Source: Thiothrix sp. UBA5583 (GTDB lineage: Bacteria; Pseudomonadota; Gammaproteobacteria; Thiotrichales; Thiotrichaceae). From it: a DNA stretch of 64,000 bases. The position numbers and the translations under genes were made by a program. Below, piece by piece: positions 26,132-35,235 of the stretch. The stretch lies in NCBI GenBank assembly GCA_002425225.1, contig DILV01000023.1, positions 1 to 64,000 on the forward strand, in the 5' to 3' direction. Each line of letters opens with the position of its first letter. The stretch's first letter is position 1. Below the pieces are notes generated by a model. That model saw only the letters and a list, made by a program, of their open reading frames with translations, did not search any database and had not been told where the DNA came from.

Positions 26132-27522
26132 TGGACATGAATGAAATTCTCGTCATCGTGATGTTCACGAGCTTTATTGCCTTATTATTCACCGGCTATC
26201 CGGTTGCGTGGGTATTGGGTGGCATCGCCATCCTGTTTACGGCAGTAGGTTATTTTTCCGACCAGTATCTGGATACCACTACCGGACTTGATTATTCCAC
26301 CCTAGGGCTGGCAGTCGGGCGCATTTTCAGCATTATGGACAATTGGGTGTTAGTTGCCTTGCCCATGTTTATTTTCATGGGGCTGATGCTCGACAAGTCG
26401 GGTGTGGCGGAACGCATGATGTATTCGATGCAACGCGCCTTCGGCAATGTGCGCGGCGGTTTGGCGATTACGGTCATGTTGATTGGCATTATATTGGCTG
26501 CTTCTACCGGTATTATCGGGGCATCGGTAGTCCTGTTGGGGCTGATGTCAATTCCGGTAATGATGCGGCAGAATTACAGCAAGACGCTGGCAGTGGGTAC
26601 AGTGGCAAGTGCGGGTTGTTTGGGCATCCTGATTCCGCCCAGTATTATGCTGGTGGTAATGGGCGACCAGTTGGCATTATCGGCAGGTGACTTGTTTATG
26701 GGGGCAGTATTCCCCGGTTTGCTGCTAGGTTTGCTCTATATTATCTACATTTATTTCTACGGGGTGTTCTTTCCCCAAGCAGCACCGTTGTCGCCAGATC
26801 ATGAAACAAAAGCGGACTGGAAGGTAATCAAGCAGTTATTTATTGACATACTGCCGCCCATTATCATGATTTTGGTGGTGCTAGGGTCGGTATTTGCTGG
26901 GATTGCAACCGTCACGGAAGCCTCTGGTCTTGGTGCGCTGGGTGCAACGGTGATGGCTTGGGCTTACCGCAAACTGGATTGGGCGGTACTCAAAGAGGTC
27001 GTTATCAATACCTTTAACACCTCAGCGTATATTTTTGCGATTTTTGTGGGAGCAACGGTATTCGCATTGGTATTACGGGAACTCGGTGGTGATGAGTTTG
27101 TGCAAGACGTACTCACAGGGTTGCCGTTTGAAGGTTATGGCTTGATTATCTTCATCCTGTTTATTGTGTTTTTGCTGGGCTTTTTCCTCGACTGGATTGA
27201 AATTACCCTGATCATGCTACCGTTATTGGCACCGGTCGTGGGGGCGATGGAACTGGGTGTGGATGGGCATGGCGTGGTGGATAAGCCAGTACTGTTATGG
27301 TTTGCGTTGCTGGTGGCAGTCACCTTGCAAACCTCCTTCCTCACCCCTCCGGTAGGTTTCGCCCTGTTCTACCTGAAAGGGGTTTGCCCGCCGGAAATCA
27401 CCTTGTGGGACATTTATAAAGGGGTTGTACCTTTCATCCTCCTGCAACTGCTGGGGCTGGCATTGGTGTTCATATTCCCGGATCTGGTCACTTGGCTGCC
27501 ATCCATTGCTTACGGCAAATAA
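26131..27522 (+). CDS. TRAP transporter large permease (DctM)
   Basis: 463 residues, about 12-13 transmembrane segments. The DctM pattern is clear: ALPMFIFMGLMLDKSGVAERMM, then SSTGIIGASVVLLGLMSIPVMM, GTVASAGCLGILIPPSIMLV, and a late LLWFALLVAVTLQTSFLTPPVGFALFYLKGV. It forms the transport channel with DctQ. The ATG at 26131 overlaps the dctQ stop by one base (TGATG); a GTG three bases earlier is possible. Followed 11 bases later by the D-lactate dehydrogenase gene, so transport and oxidation are coupled. Confidence 0.93.
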   Translation: MDMNEILVIVMFTSFIALLFTGYPVAWVLGGIAILFTAVGYFSDQYLDTTTGLDYSTLGLAVGRIFSIMDNWVLVALPMFIFMGLMLDKSGVAERMMYSMQRAFGNVRGGLAITVMLIGIILAASTGIIGASVVLLGLMSIPVMMRQNYSKTLAVGTVASAGCLGILIPPSIMLVVMGDQLALSAGDLFMGAVFPGLLLGLLYIIYIYFYGVFFPQAAPLSPDHETKADWKVIKQLFIDILPPIIMILVVLGSVFAGIATVTEASGLGALGATVMAWAYRKLDWAVLKEVVINTFNTSAYIFAIFVGATVFALVLRELGGDEFVQDVLTGLPFEGYGLIIFILFIVFLLGFFLDWIEITLIMLPLLAPVVGAMELGVDGHGVVDKPVLLWFALLVAVTLQTSFLTPPVGFALFYLKGVCPPEITLWDIYKGVVPFILLQLLGLALVFIFPDLVTWLPSIAYGK

Positions 27523-27533
27523 ACAGGTGTGTC

Positions 27534-29240
27534 ATGAATCATCCCTTGATCCCTGAGTTAGTCAGGGTTGTCGGTGCGGCGAATATTGCCACCGAAACCA
27601 GCCGCACTGAGTATTACCGCAGCGGCTTCCGGTCGGGCTGTGGCGCGGCGTTGGCGGTAGTGTTTCCGCAAACGCTGCTGCATTTGTGGCGCGTGCTGCA
27701 AGCCTGTGTCGATGCCAACACCATTATCATTATGCAGGCGGCGAAAACCGGCTTGACGGAAGGCTCGACCCCCAGCGGGGACGATTACGACCGTGAGGTG
27801 GTGGTGATCAATACCTTAGCGATGGATGATTTGGTGCTGTTGAACGGTGGCGAACAGGTGTTGAGTTTTCCCGGCGCGACCTTGCACAAGCTGGAAAAAT
27901 TGCTCAAGCCGTTAAAACGTGCGCCGCATTCGGTAATCGGCTCGTCCTGTTTGGGTGCGTCGATTGTCGGCGGCGTGGCGAATAATTCGGGCGGAGCATT
28001 GGTCAAACGCGGCCCGGCTTACACCGAAATGGCGTTGTTTGCGCGAGTGAATGAACACGGCAAGCTGGAAATGGTTAACCATTTGGGCATTGCCTTGGGT
28101 GAGTCACCGGAGGAGATGATTACGCGGCTGGAGTCTGGCAATTTTGCGAAAGACGGGGTGGATGACGGTGGTAAGCTGGCATCGGCTCGCGACTATGTGG
28201 CGCGGTTGCGCGATGTGGATGCGGCAACACCGGCGCGTTTCAATGCCGATGAAAGCCGTTTGTTTGAAGCCAGCGGGTGCGCGGGGAAATTGGCGGTGTT
28301 TGCAGTGCGGCTGGATACGTTTCCGATCGCGCAGCAGGAACAGACGTTTTACATTGGCACGAATGACCCGCAGGTGTTGACGCGCTTGCGTCGGCACATC
28401 CTCAGCCAGTTTGACAATGTGCCGGAAGTGGGCGAATACATGCACCGCGATATTTTCAATATTGCGGAAAAGTACGGCAAAGATACGTTTCTGACGATTG
28501 AGAAGTTGGGGACGGATTGGATGCCGACGTTGTTTGCCATCAAGGGGCGTACCGATGCGACCTTGAACAAATTGCCGGTATTGCCCAAATATTTGAGTGA
28601 TCGGGTGATGCAGGGGGCAAGCCGTTTGTTTCCGCAGCATTTACCGGATCGTTTGTTGGAATTCCGTGACCGTTATGAGCATCACTTGATTCTGAAAATG
28701 AGTGAGGGCGGAATTGCCGAGGCGCAGGCGTTTTTGCCGGAATTCTTTGCGGATACGGGTAATGAAGGGGCGTATTTTGAGTGTACGCCGCAGGAGGCGA
28801 GCAAGGCGTTTTTGCAGCGGTTTGCGGCGGCGGGCGCGGCGATTCGTTACCAGACCTTGCACAGCAATGAGGTCGGCGACGAAATGTTGGCCTTGGATAT
28901 TGCCTTGCGACGCAATGATGCCGATTGGGTGGAAGTGTTGCCGGAACACATTCGTAGCCAGATTGAACATACCCTGTATTACGGGCATTTTATGTGCCAC
29001 GTTTTCCATCAGGATTACATTTTGAAAAAGGGTGCAGATGCGAAAGCGGTGAAAAAGGCGATGTTGGCATTGCTGGATGCACGCGGGGCGAAATATCCGG
29101 CGGAGCATAATGTCGGGCATTTGTACGAGGCGGAAAGCGGGTTGCGGGCGTTTTACCAAAAGCTCGACCCGACCAATACGTTTAATCCGGGGATTGGGAA
29201 GATGGAGAAATATAAGCGGAATTGCAGTTGTTGTGGGTGA
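27534..29240 (+). CDS. dld: Quinone-dependent D-lactate dehydrogenase (Dld type)
   Basis: 568 residues, the length of E. coli Dld. The FAD-binding part includes QAAKTGLTEGSTPSG and VIGSSCLGASIVGGVANNSGGALVKRGPAYTEMALFARV. The C-terminal membrane-associated lactate dehydrogenase domain includes YYGHFMCHVFHQDYILKKG, AEHNVGHLYEAES and LDPTNTFNPGIGK. It oxidises D-lactate to pyruvate and passes electrons to the quinone pool. Start at 27534 gives the standard N-terminus; longer frame runs into dctM. The peptide ends RNCSCCG, a cysteine-rich tail of unknown purpose. With LutABC this gives the cell paths for both lactate enantiomers. Confidence 0.94.
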   Translation: MNHPLIPELVRVVGAANIATETSRTEYYRSGFRSGCGAALAVVFPQTLLHLWRVLQACVDANTIIIMQAAKTGLTEGSTPSGDDYDREVVVINTLAMDDLVLLNGGEQVLSFPGATLHKLEKLLKPLKRAPHSVIGSSCLGASIVGGVANNSGGALVKRGPAYTEMALFARVNEHGKLEMVNHLGIALGESPEEMITRLESGNFAKDGVDDGGKLASARDYVARLRDVDAATPARFNADESRLFEASGCAGKLAVFAVRLDTFPIAQQEQTFYIGTNDPQVLTRLRRHILSQFDNVPEVGEYMHRDIFNIAEKYGKDTFLTIEKLGTDWMPTLFAIKGRTDATLNKLPVLPKYLSDRVMQGASRLFPQHLPDRLLEFRDRYEHHLILKMSEGGIAEAQAFLPEFFADTGNEGAYFECTPQEASKAFLQRFAAAGAAIRYQTLHSNEVGDEMLALDIALRRNDADWVEVLPEHIRSQIEHTLYYGHFMCHVFHQDYILKKGADAKAVKKAMLALLDARGAKYPAEHNVGHLYEAESGLRAFYQKLDPTNTFNPGIGKMEKYKRNCSCCG

Positions 29241-29298
29241 AGGGGGATAACGACTTCTAATCCTTGTTCTGAAAACATTTAAAAATCACGGCTAGGGT

Positions 29299-30471
29299 TC
29301 AACGTTTATCACCCGCCATCGCCAACCCCAGCCCATAATTCATGCGCGTTGCATCGGTATTCTGGTGGCGGGCGGCCTGGGTGAATTCTTCCAGCATCCG
29401 TGCCACAAATTGTTCATCCAGATCGGCGATGATGAAAACAAAACGGCTACGCTGGTCATCGTCCGGCCAGTGTGGCAATTCCACTGAGGGGTAAAACAGG
29501 TTTTGAACCGCGTGCAACACCACCGGGCGACCGGGATATTCCTGTACATTGACGATCGCTTTCATGCGCAACAGGCGATGGCTGCAAAATCCCGCCAGCA
29601 TTTCCAGTGCCTCCGCAACACCTTGCCAGGGCAATGGCTCATCAAACACCAGTGAAAAACTGCGGATACGCCCATCCACACCGGGGCTGGCTGGGCGCGT
29701 GGGGTTGCGGATACCGGGTTTCAGCAACGGGGTAGGGGCAACAATGCGGAATTGTTCCGCTGCCAGCCATTGCTTGGCCTGCACAGGTTCGGTCTGGTGG
29801 TATGCCCTCAATTTGAAAACGTGTTCCGGGTCAACCTCGCCGTGCAACACACGCACAATCGGGGCGGAGGGGTTGAGAGTGTGCAAGCGGCTTTCAAGGT
29901 TGGCAATCGTGTCGGCATCGGCAAGATCGGTTTTGGTCAGCAACAAGCGGTCAGCCGTCGCCACTTGGCGCACTGCCTCGAAATGTTCATCCAGTTGCCC
30001 GGCGGCGAATACCGCATCCACCGTGATAACTACCCCATCCAGATAATGCCGCCGCGCCACCCACTCGGAACGCAGCAGGGTTTCCATCACCGAGGTCGGG
30101 TCGGCAATGCCGGTGGTTTCGATAATGATACGTTCGTAAGGTGGTAATTTGCCGTCACGCCGCCCCATCCACAGGTTTTTCAGGGTGGGAACCAGCGAAC
30201 CCTGAATTTCACAGCAAATGCAGCCACCGTTGAGTAGCGCCATTGGCCCCTGAGAATCACCGACCAGTTGGTGATCCAGCCCGACACTGCCGAATTCATT
30301 CATGATGACAGCAGTCAAGGGCGGAACACGGAACAGGCGTTCCCAAAATGACGGTTTCAGCAAATTGTTAAGCACAGTGGTTTTGCCACTGCCAAGAAAA
30401 CCGCTGAGGATAGTGATCGGAAAACGGGTATCCACCACGTCATCAGGGTGTTGCTGGATGGTTGGGGTCAT
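29299..30471 (-). CDS. COG0523 (CobW-family) GTPase, zinc-linked
   Basis: 390 residues. The G3E GTPase signature is complete: Walker A GFLGSGKTT, metal site GGCICC, Walker B-like IIIETTGIADP and the TKTD base motif. The C-terminal CobW_C domain covers about 265-385 (RIRSFSLVFDEPLPW...). COG0523 proteins act as metallochaperones, several under Zur control in zinc starvation. Its place beside a Zur-like gene and ZnuA/ZnuB points to zinc, not cobalamin. A possible operator TGCAACTAACCTGCA lies at 30502-30516, 31 bases upstream. It is co-directional with the Zur gene. Confidence 0.88.
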   Translation of the reverse strand: MTPTIQQHPDDVVDTRFPITILSGFLGSGKTTVLNNLLKPSFWERLFRVPPLTAVIMNEFGSVGLDHQLVGDSQGPMALLNGGCICCEIQGSLVPTLKNLWMGRRDGKLPPYERIIIETTGIADPTSVMETLLRSEWVARRHYLDGVVITVDAVFAAGQLDEHFEAVRQVATADRLLLTKTDLADADTIANLESRLHTLNPSAPIVRVLHGEVDPEHVFKLRAYHQTEPVQAKQWLAAEQFRIVAPTPLLKPGIRNPTRPASPGVDGRIRSFSLVFDEPLPWQGVAEALEMLAGFCSHRLLRMKAIVNVQEYPGRPVVLHAVQNLFYPSVELPHWPDDDQRSRFVFIIADLDEQFVARMLEEFTQAARHQNTDATRMNYGLGLAMAGDKR

Positions 30472-30501
30472 GTGTTTATTTCCCTGAGATTCCTATTTAT
30501 T

Positions 30502-30516
30502 TGCAACTAACCTGCA
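30502..30516. promoter_or_regulatory. Near-palindrome, possible Zur operator upstream of the COG0523 GTPase
   Basis: TGCAACTAACCTGCA resembles the perfect TGCAA-N5-TTGCA palindrome at 30976-30990. It lies upstream of the GTPase start and overlaps the end of the Zur-like gene. Regulation by Zur is inferred from location and repetition. Confidence 0.45.
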
Positions 30517-30947
30517 TGTTTTATACTGCACGCGGGGCAATACCCATGCAGGTTCAGTTCCACCTGTTCCAACGCATAACCGGCAGGCAAACTGACCAGC
30601 AACGCCGGTTGCAACTGTTCCAGACAAAACACCTGCTCACATTGCCTGCAATGAAAATGGGCGTGTTGATGGGGTGTTTCGGTTTGTGCATTGTAACGCC
30701 ACGCACGGTCTGCGCTGTTGACCTTGTGGGCAACCCCTTGTTCTACCAGCCAATCCAGAGTTCGGTATAACGTTACACGGTCAAAACTGTAACCTTGCTG
30801 CACTGCCAGTTGCTCGATTTCCTGATGGCTTAATGCGGCTTTGGCTCCAAGCAAAATGCTCAGAACCTCCACACGGGTAGGCGTTACACGCCCTTGAGCC
30901 TGTTGCAGCAAGGCACGCGCTTCTTGTGCCATCAGTTCTGTAGCCAT
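30507..30947 (-). CDS. zur: Fur-family zinc regulator (Zur-like)
   Basis: 146 residues. The winged-helix N-terminal half has RVTPTRVEVLSILLG...LSHQEIEQLA...VTLYRTLDWLVEQGVAHKV. The C-terminal half has HQHAHFHCRQCEQVFCLEQL and HGYCPACS, giving two CxxC pairs for structural zinc and His residues for the sensing site. This matches the Fur superfamily; its neighbours assign it to zinc. It is divergent from the outer-membrane protein gene with 108 bases between, which contain a perfect palindrome that may be its operator. An alternative start is six residues in. Confidence 0.88.
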   Translation of the reverse strand: MATELMAQEARALLQQAQGRVTPTRVEVLSILLGAKAALSHQEIEQLAVQQGYSFDRVTLYRTLDWLVEQGVAHKVNSADRAWRYNAQTETPHQHAHFHCRQCEQVFCLEQLQPALLVSLPAGYALEQVELNLHGYCPACSIKHAG

Positions 30948-30975
30948 GATTCAACACTCACCTGTGTCAATATTT

Positions 30976-30990
30976 TGCAACTATATTGCA
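30976..30990. promoter_or_regulatory. Palindrome in the zur - outer-membrane-protein divergent region, possible Zur operator
   Basis: TGCAACTATATTGCA consists of TGCAA and TTGCA around CTATA, a perfect inverted repeat in an AT-rich control region. It is placed to regulate both zur and the zinc-uptake operon starting at 31056. It differs in letters from the classical GTTATAATATAAC-type site, so the binding is unproven. Confidence 0.55.
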
Positions 30991-31055
30991 TTTTCCTTGC
31001 TAATGCACATACCATTGCCTGCATTATAAACCTTTCAGATACAACGGAGTGTAAC

Positions 31056-32309
31056 ATGCGACACACCCACTTACCCTTGACCATCGCAATTACCGCCATC
31101 CTGACTGCCCCGTCTATCTGGGCGGAAACCAGCACTGATGCCCAAGTCAAGAATGCCCTCAAACCCAGCGCCAACTGGCAAGGTAGCCTGATCCTTGAAG
31201 GCGCTTACTTTGACCGGAGTACTGACGCGGACTTGCATGTGGAAGGAATGCCCACAGGCGGGCACAACCACGGTTTCAAGGAAGGCTTACATACCGGACA
31301 TAACGAATTGGTGGTCAGCGGCAAACTGAGCGATAAACTCAAAGCCCGTGCAACAACCGCCATTACCGAAAAACCGGAAGGTGAAGGTAATGGCCTGGAA
31401 GCGGAACTCGAAGAAGCTTTTGTCGAAACCCAAGGTCTGGGCAATGGCGTAACCATCAAGGCTGGGCGTTTTCACTCCGATCTCGGCTATCTCAGCGGCA
31501 AGCACAACCACGAATGGGATTTTGCCGATACCCCACTGGTCTACCAGGGCATGTTTGGCGAACACACCAACGATGATGGCGTGCAACTCAGCTACATTGC
31601 CCCCACCAAGCAATTGCTGCAAGTTGGGACGGAAGTGTTTGCAGGCGAAAAATTCCCATCCGGCAAAACCGACAAAACGATCAGCGCCGCTACCCTGTAT
31701 GCCAAAACAGGCGGTGACATTGGCACTGACCACAGTTGGCAAGCAGGTATCGGTCACTGGCAAGCAAACGACATCCGCGACCGCAGCAGTGCTGCACACA
31801 ACCACGCAGGCGCTACAGAAACACCCCGCTTTTCCGGTAACAGTAAAATCAACACCATCAATGCCACCTACAAATGGGCACCGAATGGCAATGCCAAAGA
31901 ACGCAACCTGAAATTGCAAGCCGAATATTTCCGGCGCAATGAATCCGGCACGGTTGATATGGTCGAAGGAGATGGCACGATAGCTGAAACAACCGGCTAC
32001 AAAGGCAAACAAAGCGGCTGGTACACCCAGGCCATTTACCAGTTCAAACCGCATTGGCGGGTCGGCGTGCGCCATGACCGTCTGAAAATCAACAACAGTG
32101 CTGATGACAAAGATGTACTGGAAGAAGCGGGTCTGCATTCCGCAGGCCATACCCCCAAACGCAACAGCCTGATGCTTGATTACACCCCGCGCGAATACAG
32201 CCGCTGGCGTTTGCAGTTCAACGAAGACAAAAGCACGCCCGAAACGGACAAGCAAGTCATCCTGCAATACACTCACAGTTTTGGTTCACATGGCGCACAT
32301 GGCTTTTAA
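31056..32309 (+). CDS. His-rich outer-membrane beta-barrel protein of the zinc operon
   Basis: 417 residues with a signal peptide (about 1-24, ending SIWA). The rest is a series of beta-strand-like segments with alternating polar and aromatic residues, ending YTHSFGSHGAHGF. His-rich stretches include GGHNHGF, GKHNHEWDF and AAHNHAG, plausible metal-binding loops. It probably forms a zinc-uptake porin under zinc starvation; this is inferred from neighbours because no experimentally known family was recognised. Start at 31056 follows ACGGAGTG; the frame upstream is open but has no function. It is separated by 9 bases from the ZnuA-type gene. Confidence 0.7.
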   Translation: MRHTHLPLTIAITAILTAPSIWAETSTDAQVKNALKPSANWQGSLILEGAYFDRSTDADLHVEGMPTGGHNHGFKEGLHTGHNELVVSGKLSDKLKARATTAITEKPEGEGNGLEAELEEAFVETQGLGNGVTIKAGRFHSDLGYLSGKHNHEWDFADTPLVYQGMFGEHTNDDGVQLSYIAPTKQLLQVGTEVFAGEKFPSGKTDKTISAATLYAKTGGDIGTDHSWQAGIGHWQANDIRDRSSAAHNHAGATETPRFSGNSKINTINATYKWAPNGNAKERNLKLQAEYFRRNESGTVDMVEGDGTIAETTGYKGKQSGWYTQAIYQFKPHWRVGVRHDRLKINNSADDKDVLEEAGLHSAGHTPKRNSLMLDYTPREYSRWRLQFNEDKSTPETDKQVILQYTHSFGSHGAHGF

Positions 32310-32318
32310 GGAGCTTGC

Positions 32319-33215
32319 ATGAAACGTATCCTGCTGAGCTTCAGCCTGCTGTGCAGCAACGCACTGGCACACGCCGACCTGAACATTTTCGCCTGCGAAC
32401 CGGAATGGGGTTCACTGGCGCAAGCCATCGGCAGCAACAAAGTCACGGCCTACAACGCCACCACCGGCCTGCAAGACCCGCACCACATCGAAGCACGCCC
32501 GAGCCTGATTGCCCAAGCACGCCAGGCAGACTTGCTGGTCTGCACGGGCGCAGAGCTGGAAATCGGCTGGTTGCCATTACTGCTGGAAAAATCTGGTAAT
32601 GCCGTCATCCAGCCTGGCAAACCGGGGCATTTCATGGCAGCCGAACAGGTGCAATTGCTGGATATTCCTGCCAAAGTCGACCGTAGCATGGGCGATGTCC
32701 ACGCTGACGGCAACCCACACATCCAGACCGACCCGCGCCGCATTGTGCAAGTTGCCAAGGCACTGGCAGAACGCATGGCGCAACTCGACACTGCCAACGC
32801 CGCGCATTACCAGCAAGGTTACGCCCAGTTCAACAACCGCTGGCAAACCGCCATGCAAGGCTGGCAACAGCAAGCGGCAGGCTTGCGCGGTACGCCTGTC
32901 GTGGTTCATCACAAAAGCTGGGTATACCTGCAAGACTGGCTGGGCTTGCAAGCAGTCGCCACGCTGGAACCCAAACCCGGCATTCCGCCAACGACCGCGC
33001 ACCTGACCAGCGTGTTGCAGCAATTGCAAACCACGCCCGCCAAATTCGTCATCCATTCGGCTTACGAAAACCCCAAATCGGCCCAATGGTTGTCAGGCAA
33101 GGCAGAAATTCCAGTGATCATGCTGCCCTCCACCGTCGGTGGTACACCCGCAGCCAATGATTTGTTCAAGCTGTTCGATGACATCATCAACCGCCTGACC
33201 AGCAGTCGTACCTGA
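32319..33215 (+). CDS. znuA: Zinc ABC transporter substrate-binding protein (ZnuA-like)
   Basis: 298 residues with signal peptide (about 1-19). The cluster A-I metal-binding fold shows HHIEARPS (first ligand His), GDVHADGNPHIQTDP, TPVVVHHKSWVYL and a late Asp/Glu region. These His residues form the zinc site. The family captures Zn2+, Mn2+ or Fe2+; Zur-like neighbour and COG0523 gene favour zinc. The His-rich acidic loop typical of many ZnuA proteins is short here. AAGGAG precedes the start. The permease gene follows 4 bases on. Confidence 0.9.
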   Translation: MKRILLSFSLLCSNALAHADLNIFACEPEWGSLAQAIGSNKVTAYNATTGLQDPHHIEARPSLIAQARQADLLVCTGAELEIGWLPLLLEKSGNAVIQPGKPGHFMAAEQVQLLDIPAKVDRSMGDVHADGNPHIQTDPRRIVQVAKALAERMAQLDTANAAHYQQGYAQFNNRWQTAMQGWQQQAAGLRGTPVVVHHKSWVYLQDWLGLQAVATLEPKPGIPPTTAHLTSVLQQLQTTPAKFVIHSAYENPKSAQWLSGKAEIPVIMLPSTVGGTPAANDLFKLFDDIINRLTSSRT

Positions 33216-33219
33216 ACAC

Positions 33220-33978
33220 ATGGATTGGTCTTTACAACTCAGCATTCTCGCCCCCGCCCTTGCTGCCGGATTATTGGTACTGGCAACCCACATCCCGCTG
33301 GGGCGAGAGGTATTGCGCCGAGGTATCATTTTCATCGACCTGGCAATTGCGCAAATTGCCGCGATGGGGGTGATTGCTGCCCATAGTCTGGATTGGGATG
33401 TCCACGGCTGGGAAACCCAGGCGGTCGCATTGAGTGCAGCACTCACGGGGGCGGTGTTGCTCGGCTGGGCAGAACGCCATTTACAGCGACAACAGGAAGC
33501 CCTGATTGGCATTGTGTTTGTGCTGTCAGCCACTGGTGGCTTGTTGCTGCTGGCGGATAACCCTCACGGCGGCGAACATTTGCGTGACCTGTTAAGCGGA
33601 CAAATCCTGTGGGTGAATTGGGTAGATTTACTCCCACTGGCACTTCTGGCTACCATCTTTTGGCTAGTGTCATGGCTGTTTCCGGCAAGGCTGGCGGCAT
33701 GGCTGACAGGCAAAACCTTTTACCTGTTGTTTGCAGTGGTGATTACCGTAGCCGTACAGGTGATCGGGGTGTATCTGGTGTTTGCCAGCCTGGTGATTCC
33801 GGCATTAGCGGTAGTGCATGACTCACAACCACTACGCCATGCTTTTTTGCCGGGTGTTTTGGGCTACGGGGCTGGCATCGTGGTATCTGTTTGGCTGGAT
33901 TTGCCAACCGGGGCAAGTATTGTGTGGTGTCTGGCTTTGGCAGGGCTGGGGTATCGTTTAAGCATCCGACCCACTTGA
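33220..33978 (+). CDS. znuB: Zinc ABC transporter permease (ZnuB-like)
   Basis: 252 residues with about 7-8 transmembrane helices. It matches the ABC-3 metal permease family by REVLRRGIIFIDLAIAQIAAMG (the family element usually read as GI-F-x-GDAL/IA), then YLVFASLVIPALAV. It forms the inner-membrane channel for zinc with a ZnuC ATPase. No ATPase gene follows: the next gene is hemC, after a 327-base gap. The ATPase must be encoded elsewhere or supplied by another system. Confidence 0.85.
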   Translation: MDWSLQLSILAPALAAGLLVLATHIPLGREVLRRGIIFIDLAIAQIAAMGVIAAHSLDWDVHGWETQAVALSAALTGAVLLGWAERHLQRQQEALIGIVFVLSATGGLLLLADNPHGGEHLRDLLSGQILWVNWVDLLPLALLATIFWLVSWLFPARLAAWLTGKTFYLLFAVVITVAVQVIGVYLVFASLVIPALAVVHDSQPLRHAFLPGVLGYGAGIVVSVWLDLPTGASIVWCLALAGLGYRLSIRPT

Positions 33979-34305
33979 TGCCAAGTGAGGTCGTGCCGGA
34001 CTCGGGCTTGAAGTCCGGCACAGTGCTTCAGACGGTACATGGGGGTGTCCGCCTGTTTCCCTCTCAGTCAAGGTAAATGGAAGATAGGGGGTAACTTCCG
34101 TGTTAGTTTTATCATTCCGTCGACTGAAACCTTAATGTAGCCTGAATACAGAAAAAAGCAAGTGTTTATTCCAATATTCACTGCAACGTAACATGCTTCG
34201 CTGATTATTTAAACAAGCAGCCTACAATCATGCACAAGGATGGAACTCTCGACCAGTTTCCCGTAAAGTGCTGGGGTTCTATTGAATCAGGCATCCGCAG
34301 GAATT
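33979..34305. other. Intergenic region between znuB and hemC
   Basis: 327 bases without a gene. It contains the hairpin at 33993-34021 and an AT-rich stretch (about 34100-34220) that should hold the hemC promoter. No RNA gene or riboswitch was recognised in the remaining sequence. Confidence 0.6.
33993..34021 (+). terminator. Hairpin after znuB, possible terminator
   Basis: Perfect 10-bp stem GTGCCGGACT / AGTCCGGCAC with a 9-base loop, 15 bases after the znuB stop. There is no T-run, so it may act as an RNA-stabilising hairpin or a Rho-assisted end. Confidence 0.55.
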
Positions 34306-35235
34306 ATGGCTGACATCATCCGCATCGCAACCCGTACCAGTCCCCTTGCCATGTGGCAGGCCGAACACGTCGCCCGCCGCTTGCAGGAAACCCACCCCGG
34401 CCTCCAGATCGAAATGGTTGGCATGGTCACTCGTGGCGACAAGATTCTCGACAGCCCCCTGTCCAAAATCGGCGGCAAAGGGCTGTTCGTCAAGGAACTG
34501 GAGCTGGGGATGCTGGAAGGCAGTGCCGACATTGCGGTGCATTCCATGAAAGACGTACCGATGGAGTTCCCGGAAGGCTTGCACCTGCCCATCATCATGG
34601 AACGTGAAGACCCGCGTGATGCCTTCGTTTCCAACCAGTACAGCAGTCTGGACGAATTGCCGGAAGGTGCAGTAGTCGGCACATCCAGCCTGCGCCGCCA
34701 AACCCAAATCCGCGCCCGTTACCCGCATTTGCAGATCAAGGATTTGCGCGGCAACGTCAACACTCGCCTCGGCAAGCTGGATAACGGAGAGTACGATGCT
34801 ATCATTCTGGCGGCAGCCGGGCTGATCCGGCTGGAATTCCAGTCGCGCATCACCGCCTACCTCTCCACCGAACAAAGCCTGCCCGCCATCGGTCAGGGAG
34901 CCGTCGGTATCGAGTGTCGCCGTAATGATCCTCGGGTAGAAAACCTGCTGGCTCCCTTGCGACACCCGGAAACGACCATCCGGGTACGTGCCGAGCGTGC
35001 CATGAACCACCGCCTGAATGGTGGCTGCCAGATTCCGGTCGCCGGATTTGCCGAACTGGTGGATGGTGCGCTGCGCCTGCGTGGGCTGATTGGTTTCCCG
35101 GATGGTTCCGCCATGTATACCTGTGAAAGAAGCGGTTGCCTGGTTGACCCGGAAGATTTGGGGCGCTCCGTAGCTGAAGACTTGCTGGCACAAGGTGGCG
35201 ACAAGGTACTGGCGTCGCTGGGGATCCATGCCTGA
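34306..35235 (+). CDS. hemC: Porphobilinogen deaminase (hydroxymethylbilane synthase)
   Basis: 309 residues. The enzyme polymerises four porphobilinogen units into hydroxymethylbilane for heme, siroheme and cobalamin synthesis. Features are [57 protein letters not shown] (catalytic Asp nearby) and [10 protein letters not shown], whose Cys carries the dipyrromethane cofactor. The start at 34306 ([10 protein letters not shown]) has CAGGAA upstream; a TTG start at 34282 would add eight atypical residues. The stop overlaps hemD by 8 bases. Confidence 0.97.
   Translation: MADIIRIATRTSPLAMWQAEHVARRLQETHPGLQIEMVGMVTRGDKILDSPLSKIGGKGLFVKELELGMLEGSADIAVHSMKDVPMEFPEGLHLPIIMEREDPRDAFVSNQYSSLDELPEGAVVGTSSLRRQTQIRARYPHLQIKDLRGNVNTRLGKLDNGEYDAIILAAAGLIRLEFQSRITAYLSTEQSLPAIGQGAVGIECRRNDPRVENLLAPLRHPETTIRVRAERAMNHRLNGGCQIPVAGFAELVDGALRLRGLIGFPDGSAMYTCERSGCLVDPEDLGRSVAEDLLAQGGDKVLASLGIHA

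Noticed and set aside
28104..28640. A 178-codon minus-strand frame opposite dld
   Set aside because: Overlaps the well supported D-lactate dehydrogenase and shows no motif.
29299..30471. Cobalamin biosynthesis protein CobW
   Set aside because: The family name is misleading; neighbours (Zur-like, ZnuA, ZnuB) point to zinc rather than to B12, whose genes lie about 25 kb away.
34279..35229. A 316-codon open frame on the minus strand opposite hemC
   Set aside because: It lies fully within hemC, whose protein is certain. The reverse frame has no family motifs and arises from GC-biased codon use.
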